The translations under genes were made by a program, and so were the position numbers. A DNA stretch of 26,772 nucleotides. Source: a virus. The notes below the pieces were generated by a model. It was not told where the DNA came from. It did not search any database and saw only the letters and a list, made by a program, of their open reading frames with translations. Below are positions 18,416 to 25,132 of this stretch, in pieces. Positions within the stretch are counted from its first letter, which is position 1, and each line of letters starts with the position of its first letter. The stretch lies in the IMG/VR virus record IMGVR_UViG_3300028392_000255, positions 1 to 26,772 of that record, one strand, 5' to 3'.

Positions 18416-19047
18416 ACTTTTACAAGCGTTCCAGCCGCATTTTTGTAATAAGCGTAGCCTTTAGGAGCCATCTTAAACGGAGCAGTCAGTAAATTAGCGA
18501 TAGAAAACGGAGCCTTACCCTTTAGGTCATAAAAAGCCGGTGTCGTAATATCAGGAAACACGCAGACCTTTCCAAAGAAAGTCTTGTTAAAGAATCCGCC
18601 GAAAGCGTGATCTCCTACTTCAATTAACCAGACACGACCCAAAGAATCCGGCTTTGAGTAGGTGGCAATAAGAGGGTCGCAAATCATTTCAGCAAGTTCG
18701 TGGCAGACAACGGTGACTAGTCCTGACACATATCTTTCCGCGATTGTCTTATTTATAGATTTCAAAACCTTTGAAGGGTAATAAATTCCAAACATTGAAG
18801 AACCGCTTGCTTTTGGAGATACATACCCCTCCGGCTTGCCAGCAACGACTTTGTGGTAACCAGCCGCTCCAGCGTGTCGATTATTTTCCGTAATATAAAT
18901 AACCCAGTCTCCAGCATCGGCAGTCACTTCTAGCGCAGGAGCGTTCCAAGCCTTCACCACTAAATCGGAAAAATACCCAACGGCAGTAACGAGCGTATGG
19001 AAATCATTGTCAGCAATTCCAGCCTGATTGACGAGTTGAACTTTCAT
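18412..19047 (-). CDS. HExxE metallopeptidase-like protein
   Basis: 211 aa. The signature VTVVCHELAEMICDP (112-125) followed by WLIEVGDHAFGG (140-151) matches a family I recall from phages and bacteria with SHExxEMxxDP and a downstream EVxDP/H motif, predicted to bind zinc. Large beta-rich flanks. It sits between amidase and HNH genes, so it could be a second lysis enzyme cutting peptide cross-bridges, or a virion protein. Four-nt overlaps on both sides. Function inferred. Confidence 0.78.
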   Translation of the reverse strand: MKVQLVNQAGIADNDFHTLVTAVGYFSDLVVKAWNAPALEVTADAGDWVIYITENNRHAGAAGYHKVVAGKPEGYVSPKASGSSMFGIYYPSKVLKSINKTIAERYVSGLVTVVCHELAEMICDPLIATYSKPDSLGRVWLIEVGDHAFGGFFNKTFFGKVCVFPDITTPAFYDLKGKAPFSIANLLTAPFKMAPKGYAYYKNAAGTLVKV

Positions 19048-19580
19048 TTAGACGCCCCTATAAGGAAATCGGATAATGGGAAATTTTTGCCGGGATCAGT
19101 ATGACCACCTGCAATTTTTTTAGCGGAAGTTATATCAGAGTGATAGGCAAAACCTTTAGTTTTCCCATCGAGTATTTGAGCGTTAGTTAGGTGGATTGGC
19201 GGAATCGAGTATTGCTTACATAAATCTTTAGCGAGGGCAATTAAGTGAACAAGTTCGTTTTTGCTATACGCATCGTGCCATTGTGCAGGAGTTTGCGAAG
19301 CCGCTCCAGCAAGTTCAATCGAAATGCTTTGCTGATTAAGGTCGAAATCATCCACCGCCCACGCAGTATCGGAATCCTTAACGGACTGATAAATCTCTTT
19401 ATCATCCACGCAATAATGAGCCGAGGCTTGTGGCGCAGTAGATCCAGCGAACCAAGTAGCGACTTGTTTAGCCCTTCCAGAAGTCTCCGGAGTTTCCATT
19501 GTATGAATTACTATCATTCGAGGAGAATGACCGCCACGACCAGCCGTAAAGTGTTTAGCCTGAATTAAGGGATAACTCAT
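19044..19580 (-). CDS. Endolysin: N-acetylmuramoyl-L-alanine amidase (Amidase_2/PGRP)
   Basis: 178 aa single-domain amidase. MIVIHTME (H26), SAHYCVDDKEIYQSV (Y56), AWAVDDF, SISIELAG, and YHSDI...GGHTDPGKNFP (H147, D162) are the PGRP-fold zinc ligands and substrate groove. It hydrolyses the bond between muramic acid and the stem peptide. No cell-wall-binding domain follows and no signal peptide is seen, so export should depend on the holin. Neighbours on either side are membrane or lysis proteins. Confidence 0.94.
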   Translation of the reverse strand: MSYPLIQAKHFTAGRGGHSPRMIVIHTMETPETSGRAKQVATWFAGSTAPQASAHYCVDDKEIYQSVKDSDTAWAVDDFDLNQQSISIELAGAASQTPAQWHDAYSKNELVHLIALAKDLCKQYSIPPIHLTNAQILDGKTKGFAYHSDITSAKKIAGGHTDPGKNFPLSDFLIGASK

Positions 19581-19894
19581 TTCAAGTTTCGTCTTTCGTA
19601 AAATCTTCCCCGTAATTCGGCTAAATCTTCCCCGTGAGTATCAACCTTTTTGTCGATAGTTTCAACGGTAGATTTCAAAGAGTTAATCGCTTCCCTAGCA
19701 CCACCGGAATTGCCACCGAATTCTTTATTCATTCTTTCGACAATATATGTAACCTGTTGTTGCAATAAAGCAAACTCGACTTCTCGCCTTTTTTCTGCCC
19801 TTTTTTGCTGGATTAAAATACTTCCCCAGAAAACTATAAATGCTCCCGTTCCCCACAAAATTTGAACCCAAGCGGCAGTTTTGTCTACGGTCAC
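19577..19894 (-). CDS. TM plus coiled-coil protein, DUF2746/holin-like
   Basis: 105 aa from GTG with AAAGGT upstream. One hydrophobic segment (VQILWGTGAFIVFWGSILI, about 10-28) is followed by a long charged coiled coil (KRAEKRREVEFALLQQQVTYIVERM, then INSLKSTVETIDKKVDTHGEDL). This resembles holin-accessory or DUF2746 proteins that precede or follow endolysins in actinophages. Together with the 72-aa two-TM protein it makes a two-component membrane lysis set likely. Confidence 0.8.
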   Translation of the reverse strand: MTVDKTAAWVQILWGTGAFIVFWGSILIQQKRAEKRREVEFALLQQQVTYIVERMNKEFGGNSGGAREAINSLKSTVETIDKKVDTHGEDLAELRGRFYERRNLK

Positions 19895-19916
19895 GATTGC
19901 ACCTTTCGGATGTGTG

Positions 19917-20132
19917 TTAAACCCAAGTAATAGTTCGAATTGTACCGCTATTGTCTACCGCTTTGAGCGTGTTAGAAGTTGTGTTCAACCAGATGTCACC
20001 CTTACGCGGATTGGTTGGATCAGTGGTAACACTCGGGGCAGTAAAGCGTTGAGCAGTTTCCAATTTTTGTAAACGAGAATAAACCGAGTCAAACATTTCT
20101 TTTAAATTAGGCGTTAAGTTAATGAATCCCAT
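19917..20132 (-). CDS. Small virion/tail-associated protein
   Basis: 71 aa. An N-terminal helix (NLKEMFDSVYSRLQKLETAQRF) is followed by PTNPRKGDIWLNTTSNTLKA, a short beta motif frequently found at the ends of phage tail-fibre or capsid-fibre proteins. It directly follows the large minor tail protein. Possibly a trimerisation or cap element of the tail tip. Confidence 0.8.
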   Translation of the reverse strand: MGFINLTPNLKEMFDSVYSRLQKLETAQRFTAPSVTTDPTNPRKGDIWLNTTSNTLKAVDNSGTIRTITWV

Positions 20133-21245
20133 TTAGTAAGTTCCTGTCGTGAGAGTAAGCATTACTTGTTCTGGACCATTTTCTCCTGCGGTTACAGAAA
20201 GCGCAACGACACGATATATGCTATCAAGGGTAGTTGGAAAGCGATTGTCGGTAAGACGAACTCGCACATCATCCCCCAATTCATAAGTTCCAAAAGCAGG
20301 ATCTACATACGGAGGGGCGATTACCTTTAGAGTTGTTGGCGGGTAAGAAACGGCGGTTACTTGACCAGTTGCTAAATTTCCAAGCATTGTTGCATCGGTA
20401 ATATCGGAGTAATTTATCTGATCTTCAAGTAAGGGAAATCCAGAAGCGATTGCCGTGGTGCTACTAGCGGAAGCGATTAACTTGCCTTCATTACTTCCAG
20501 CCCCGACTGCGTAAATCATATTAGCGGCAGTTGAGCCATCTTCCGGATATGTGTATTCGACGATATTTCCAGAAGGCAACTCAAAAACAGGAGAAGTTTT
20601 GCTGGTGCTTGAATAAACTTGACCGCTTCGAGGGTAATAAGTATTAAAAGATTTAGCAGGGTTTCCGCTGCCGTCATAATAAACAGAAATTTCAAAGTCA
20701 AACCCACTTGTTCGTTTTGATAAATCTTGAATTGCGCTAAAAACAGGTTTTAATTCATACGAGTAATAAGTACGAGAAACTAATACACCAGAAACAGATG
20801 AAGATCCGGGATCTTGATTGTAGAGAACCCCAATATTTCCACTTGTTACACCTTGCGCCGCCGATATAACTTGTTGAGCAATTTGAAGTTGATCAACGCT
20901 ATTGAAAGCATAAGTTGAAGTAATTCTTCTCCGCTCGAAATACGACATAAACTCACGCGCTTGAAAAACTAAAGTTTGAGATTTTGAATTGTATTCGCGT
21001 CCCCACAAAACCCCGCCCCACACAAGCACACCGTTTCTATCCACATACACAGCCGTTTTTCCGGGAACCGTTGCATTAGGGACATTAAGACCGGCAGAAT
21101 TTACACCGGATAAAAGTAAGTGACCAGTAAAAGTCCCCGGTGTATTTAATTGCTGAGCATAAGTAACACCCGTCATTGGCAATTCAGCCAATATCTGATT
21201 AGTTACTAAATCCGCAAATAAATACCGATACTGTGTCGTCGTCAT
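20133..21245 (-). CDS. Minor tail protein (Gp37-like baseplate/tail-tip protein)
   Basis: 370 aa. The N-terminus YRYLFADLVTNQILAELPMTG, then LNTPGTFTGHLLL and GKTAVYVDRNGVLVWGGVLWG, is typical of a siphovirus tail protein family (ReqiPepy6 Gp37-like) seen in actinophages. The C-terminal part (YELGDDVRVRLTDNRFPTTLD, YRVVALSVTAG, VMLTLTT) is a beta-rich gp27-like fold. It probably forms the tail hub or a baseplate ring near the cell surface. Identity comes from recalled family features and position. Confidence 0.85.
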   Translation of the reverse strand: MTTTQYRYLFADLVTNQILAELPMTGVTYAQQLNTPGTFTGHLLLSGVNSAGLNVPNATVPGKTAVYVDRNGVLVWGGVLWGREYNSKSQTLVFQAREFMSYFERRRITSTYAFNSVDQLQIAQQVISAAQGVTSGNIGVLYNQDPGSSSVSGVLVSRTYYSYELKPVFSAIQDLSKRTSGFDFEISVYYDGSGNPAKSFNTYYPRSGQVYSSTSKTSPVFELPSGNIVEYTYPEDGSTAANMIYAVGAGSNEGKLIASASSTTAIASGFPLLEDQINYSDITDATMLGNLATGQVTAVSYPPTTLKVIAPPYVDPAFGTYELGDDVRVRLTDNRFPTTLDSIYRVVALSVTAGENGPEQVMLTLTTGTY

Positions 21246-21249
21246 TCGA

Positions 21250-21516
21250 CTACTTTACAGGTTGAGCAGGAGTCTCCGGCAAATCAGCAAGTACGCCAAT
21301 AGAGATGAGATACTCATTAGTTGGCTTCGTAAACGAGTCCGACTTTTTATCATAGGTCGCCCACCGATGAGGCACTTCCTTCTCATCAAGCCAAATAAAC
21401 TTATCGTAGCCAGACTCGATACAGATACGAGTCGCTAGGTCGTCGTTCTGCTCAGCAAATACCAAAGTATTTTCAACGCGATTAGCGATGAGAAATGTGT
21501 AATGTTTTTCAGCCAT
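21250..21516 (-). CDS. Small fibre-partner protein (copy 2)
   Basis: 88 aa: HYTFLIANRVENTLVFAEQND, CIESGYDKFIWLDEKE and WATYDKKSDSFTKP. The layout (short strand, N-x-V-x-N, ...G..YD....F..P) parallels the small protein at 22350-22583 and others that follow tail-fibre genes in aquatic phages. It may be a fibre assembly chaperone or tip component. Follows the second glycine-rich gene by 12 bp. Confidence 0.78.
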   Translation of the reverse strand: MAEKHYTFLIANRVENTLVFAEQNDDLATRICIESGYDKFIWLDEKEVPHRWATYDKKSDSFTKPTNEYLISIGVLADLPETPAQPVK

Positions 21517-21528
21517 TATTAGTCTCCT

Positions 21529-22350
21529 TTATGACCAGTATGTAACGCGAGCATATCCAGAGCCACCAGTGCCGCCTATGTTGTTTGTTGTTACTGCTCC
21601 AGCACCTCCGCCACCTCCGCCACCGCCAGTATTTACTACTCCAGCAGTTCCAGCAGTCCCCGTACCGCCACCGCCTCCACCAGAAGGAGCGATACCAGCA
21701 GGAAATCCGGAACCTGCGCTACCACCACCACCACCACCACCAAAACCATCTATACCTATGCCGCCGTTGCTTCCCAAAGACCCCGTTGTTGTTGTAGGGC
21801 TAGAAGCAATTCCACTTCCGCCACCGCCACCTTGCGACCCTGCGCCCGGGAAAGCGCCCGAACTTGGCGAACTATATGACTGAACATTTCCTCCAGCACC
21901 TCCGCCACCTCCACCCGTTACTGCTCCAGTTCCAGCAGTAGCGCCACTACCACCACCGCAACCGCCAGACAATCCGCTGGCAGGGCTGCAATTTCCGCCT
22001 CCACCGCCACCTTTTGCTGTTGCTAACGCGCCAAAAGTTGTGTCTCCACCATTAGAACCAGATGTTGCAGCGGCACCAGTTCCTCCAGTACCTCCGTTGC
22101 CGATTGTAACGGTATAAGCAGTTCCAGCAGTGACAGCAAGCGTTTTCCTAACAATTCCGCCACCTCCGCCACCTCCACCGCCATCGCTAATATTGGCGGA
22201 ATAACTATTTGCTCCACCCCCACCACCACCGACCATAAACACTTCAACAGTCGTGCAGTTAGACGGAGTAGTGAATGTAGCAGTAGAGAGAAACTCCTGA
22301 ACCTTCTGAGTCACGCCACCACCGGCAGCTGGAATAGTTGAGGATCCCAT
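21529..22350 (-). CDS. Glycine-rich tail adhesin (copy 2)
   Basis: 273 aa. A non-glycine N-terminal segment (VTQKVQEFLSTATFTTPSNCTTVEVFMV) is followed by about 210 residues dominated by Gly runs with Ser/Thr/Ala spacers, ending SGYARVTYWS. This is the glycine-rich domain type of phage tail fibres and adhesins, likely packed polyglycine-II helices with variable loops for receptor contact. It starts MGSSTIPA, almost the same as the neighbour's MGSSVVPA, so the two genes are paralogues. Its ATG overlaps the upstream stop. Confidence 0.85.
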   Translation of the reverse strand: MGSSTIPAAGGGVTQKVQEFLSTATFTTPSNCTTVEVFMVGGGGGGANSYSANISDGGGGGGGGGIVRKTLAVTAGTAYTVTIGNGGTGGTGAAATSGSNGGDTTFGALATAKGGGGGGNCSPASGLSGGCGGGSGATAGTGAVTGGGGGGAGGNVQSYSSPSSGAFPGAGSQGGGGGSGIASSPTTTTGSLGSNGGIGIDGFGGGGGGGSAGSGFPAGIAPSGGGGGGTGTAGTAGVVNTGGGGGGGGAGAVTTNNIGGTGGSGYARVTYWS

Positions 22351-22583
22351 TACAGAGCCGCCTTTTCATCAGGAGTCATTATTTTTTTAGATATAGGTTC
22401 ATAGACCATACCGACAGGAACGCAGACATTCCACTTACGGTCATAATAATCACCTTGTTTGATATGGTCTTCTGGAACAACTTTAACGCACTCAGCGCCA
22501 GTAACTTCCTCGGCGATGTTTTGAGTATCGGCAACAATAATATTTACAATTATATCGCCATTCAAGACTGCATAGTTAGCCAT
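22350..22583 (-). CDS. Small fibre-partner protein (copy 1)
   Basis: 77 aa: NYAVLNGDIIVNIIVADTQNIAEEV, CVKVVPEDHIKQGDYYDRKW, then a C-terminal KKIMTPDEKAAL. This family (ExxVVNIIVAD...GDxYD) commonly follows tail-fibre genes. It lies between the two glycine-rich genes, 12 bp from the first and overlapping the second by one base. Probably a fibre assembly or tip protein; function not shown. Confidence 0.82.
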   Translation of the reverse strand: MANYAVLNGDIIVNIIVADTQNIAEEVTGAECVKVVPEDHIKQGDYYDRKWNVCVPVGMVYEPISKKIMTPDEKAAL

Positions 22584-22594
22584 TCAGATTCTCC

Positions 22595-23386
22595 TTAGTA
22601 ATAAATATAAACAACACCAGCACCACCGGCGCCAGCAACAGTTCCACCACCACCACCACCACCACCGGTTCCACCTGCACCACCCGTAGTTGTTACCGCG
22701 TTATTGCCTGCTCCGGTGTATCCTGCACCACCGCCGCCAGCAAATACTGCTCCAGTTCCACCGACTCCACCAAGTGCAGAACCACCTGCTCCACCAGTAT
22801 TTGCTGAATTAGCAGCACCACCACCACCGCCAGTACCAGTACCATTGCCACCTAATGCTCCGTTTTGTCCAAACGAACCGCCACCACCGCCACCTGAAAT
22901 AGCAAATCCACCAGCACCACCTGCACCGGAAGATTGTGCGCTTCCTCCATAACCACCTGTTGCTGATAAATAATTATTGGAAGGAACTGGAGCAAATGCA
23001 CTTGCTCCACCCACATTCCCTCCTGAGCCTGAACCACCAGTTCCCGGGTATCCAGCACCACCTCCCATGCTTAGGATGCCGCCTGCTCCTCCGGCACAAG
23101 CAATCAAAGAACCAACAGCAGAATAACCATTGCTTGCTCCAACTGTCACTGCCGTTGGACTTGCTACCCAACCTTGTTGAACTGCACCACCACCACCAGC
23201 ACCGCCGGCCGAAGCGCTTCCACCGCTACCTCCACCTCCAACTGCAATGACATAGACCTGTGTAACAGGAAATGACAAACCAGTTGTGGTTGTTGTGTAA
23301 GTATTGCGAAGTGTTAATCCAAGAGGAACACCTATTGTGAGTGCGGGTGTACTGGAACTAGAGGCAGGTACTACCGATGAACCCAT
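22595..23386 (-). CDS. Glycine-rich tail adhesin (copy 1)
   Basis: 263 aa. N-terminus MGSSVVPASSSSTPALTIGV and a strand pair (LRNTYTTTTTGLSFPVTQVYVIAV) are followed by about 200 residues of Gly/Ala/Ser repeats (GGGGG tracts with Asn, Tyr, Phe loops), ending GAGVVYIYY. It has the same architecture as the downstream copy, but the Gly-rich body is diverged, as expected if the loops face receptor selection. Probable receptor-binding part of the tail. Confidence 0.85.
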   Translation of the reverse strand: MGSSVVPASSSSTPALTIGVPLGLTLRNTYTTTTTGLSFPVTQVYVIAVGGGGSGGSASAGGAGGGGAVQQGWVASPTAVTVGASNGYSAVGSLIACAGGAGGILSMGGGAGYPGTGGSGSGGNVGGASAFAPVPSNNYLSATGGYGGSAQSSGAGGAGGFAISGGGGGGSFGQNGALGGNGTGTGGGGGAANSANTGGAGGSALGGVGGTGAVFAGGGGAGYTGAGNNAVTTTGGAGGTGGGGGGGGTVAGAGGAGVVYIYY

Positions 23387-23706
23387 TACGCAACCGTCAT
23401 TCCGCTAATCTGGAAGTTCACTGTGGTAGCCGAGGCTCCGCCTGTGAGTGTGTTTGTTGTCAGCAAAACCTGCTTCAAGTCAATATAAATAGTTGAGTTT
23501 GCAGCGATAGCAGTCGTTGTATGGAGAGCGACCTGACCGGCTGACGGACCCATAGCGAGAGTAAAAGTAGCGGCAGTAGCGGCAGTATTGGTCACAGCAA
23601 TATTAGTCACCACAGTAGTCGTCGATGACGGTACTGTGTAAAGAACTGTCGTTGTAGTAAGAGTCGCTGCTCCGCGAAATAGAACTGCTGGGGTATTTGT
23701 TGCCAT
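23386..23706 (-). CDS. Beta-rich virion protein
   Basis: 106 aa, Thr/Ala/Val-rich: LFRGAATLTTTTVLYTVPSS, TTVVTNIAVTNTAATAATFTLAM, STIYIDLKQVL. The pattern of alternating strands suggests an Ig-like or jelly-roll virion module of the sort placed between tail tip and adhesin. TAATG overlap with the glycine-rich gene. Not assigned to a named family. Confidence 0.82.
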   Translation of the reverse strand: MATNTPAVLFRGAATLTTTTVLYTVPSSTTTVVTNIAVTNTAATAATFTLAMGPSAGQVALHTTTAIAANSTIYIDLKQVLLTTNTLTGGASATTVNFQISGMTVA

Positions 23707-23716
23707 TTATTTCTCC

Positions 23717-24256
23717 TTAGTATGCCTGCATAAAGACAGCAGTTTCGATGTTTGAAGTACTAATAGGGGTAGTAACAAGAACTCGGTTGTCAGTTATATT
23801 TGCGTTCAGAATTTGAGTAACTGCCGCACCGACGGCAATAGTAGCAAGCAACAAAGAGTTTGCCGGTTGCGTTGGGGCAACAGGAGACACGGCTGGAGTT
23901 CCGGCAATTACCGAGAATGAAACGGCGTTAAGAGATCCAGTATAAAAAGCATCATTAACCTGAACCACGACAATATCTATTCGAGGGTTAGACGGGTTAG
24001 CGGTTGAAACAGTAAGAGTCGCTGCGGCATCGTTGTATGCCATATACGCACCCATATTGGTTTGCGTTGTGCCGATGATATTTCCCCAACCGGAAGCAAC
24101 AGAAACGGACATTCCGGGAGAAGCAGATTGGGTCACTTGAAGGTCGGTTGAGTTAATTACGCCCGTTGTTTTCCACAAAGCCTGAGCGGTTAGGCGGTCA
24201 TTTTCGGCAGGGTGAGAGCCGTTCTGTAACCAACTTGGAGGGGTTCTTAATGCCAT
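23717..24256 (-). CDS. Tail fibre/minor tail protein
   Basis: 179 aa. MALRTPPSWLQNGSHPAENDRLTAQALW, then MSVSVASGWGNIIGTTQTNMGAYMAYND, TLTVSTANPSNPRIDIVVVQV and VTQILNANITDNRV. This combination (GxxxAExxR, SGWxxIxGTxQ, RIDxVVxxVxD, NANITDxR) is a recurrent siphovirus tail/baseplate adaptor protein in actinophages. Likely links the tail tip to the fibres encoded next. Confidence 0.85.
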   Translation of the reverse strand: MALRTPPSWLQNGSHPAENDRLTAQALWKTTGVINSTDLQVTQSASPGMSVSVASGWGNIIGTTQTNMGAYMAYNDAAATLTVSTANPSNPRIDIVVVQVNDAFYTGSLNAVSFSVIAGTPAVSPVAPTQPANSLLLATIAVGAAVTQILNANITDNRVLVTTPISTSNIETAVFMQAY

Positions 24257-24265
24257 TTCATCTCC

Positions 24266-25132
24266 TTAGATATACGCGTTTCGCCAAGTCACACTAGCCG
24301 TTGTTGTACCGGCAAGTGTACCCGTTCCTGTTAGATAGTAAAGGTTATTGCCCGGAGGCGCAGAGAACCAATTAGACCCACCGGCAACAAGATTTCGGGC
24401 AGGAGAACCATTTATTGAAACTAATTTGCTATCAAGGTCAATAATAATTACATCGGTATTTGTATAACCACCGTTAATAGTTATGTAAGTCCCTTGCGTT
24501 AAGTTTCCAAAAGTTGGGTTGTTAATTGGCCCATTAAGGGTAATTGTTGGATAAGTAGTTGCCCATCCAGCGTTGTTGACGGTTGTAGTGATAGCGGAAG
24601 ATCCCCCTCCATAAGTAAGAGGGTAAACACGATTATAAGTACGCCCAAGAGAGTTGGTGACGGTAAGGCTTCCTGTTTGTAGCGCATCATCGTAATATTT
24701 AGGATCAGGGCAGAAGAAAGAATATTGAGACTTAATATATCCGTAAGTGTATTCAGGATCAACCCTTGTTGCATTGACGCGAACGCGAGCACTAATTCTT
24801 TGCAAACCACCTGACGAAGATAATTGAAATTGCAAAATTGTTGTTCCGCTTGTTTGAGGAAGTAAAGAATTTTGTAAAAGATTATAGTTTTTTTGTGCGC
24901 TATTTCCGCCACCGGCTAAAGTTAAAATATCGACAATAATAGTTCTTCCTGCTAAGAAGTCATTACCGGAATACATACCGTCGTTGTATCCGCGGTTATC
25001 ATCTTGATTTCTGATTCCGGGCAACGCTTCCAAGCCATCGACAGAAGTAATTTGATACGGAGAACCAGCCCCACCAAATACAAAACCATTGAAAGCAAAT
25101 GAATAGTTATTTAGAGATGAAACCGTTGGCAT
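24266..25132 (-). CDS. Distal tail protein-like
   Basis: 288 aa, the first gene after the tape measure, where Dit is expected. The N-terminal half (FAFNGFVFGG, YQITSVDGLEALPGIRNQDDNRGYNDGMYSG, GRTIIVDIL, LQRISARVRVNATRVDPEYTYGY) matches the siphovirus Dit/Tail_2 plan, a ring at the tail tip. The C-terminal part (TVTNSLGRTYNRVYP, TITLNGPINNPTF, DVIIIDLDSKLVSIN, WFSAPPGNNLYYL) is a galectin/CBM-like beta sandwich. ATG shares one base with the tape measure stop. Confidence 0.88.
   Translation of the reverse strand: MPTVSSLNNYSFAFNGFVFGGAGSPYQITSVDGLEALPGIRNQDDNRGYNDGMYSGNDFLAGRTIIVDILTLAGGGNSAQKNYNLLQNSLLPQTSGTTILQFQLSSSGGLQRISARVRVNATRVDPEYTYGYIKSQYSFFCPDPKYYDDALQTGSLTVTNSLGRTYNRVYPLTYGGGSSAITTTVNNAGWATTYPTITLNGPINNPTFGNLTQGTYITINGGYTNTDVIIIDLDSKLVSINGSPARNLVAGGSNWFSAPPGNNLYYLTGTGTLAGTTTASVTWRNAYI

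Noticed and set aside
21569-21883. Plus-strand proline-rich ORFs opposite the glycine-rich genes (also 22704-22952 and others)
   Set aside because: They are the antisense reading of Gly codons (GGN reads as Pro/His), with no ribosome sites; the minus-strand proteins have sensible N-termini, overlaps and family layout.
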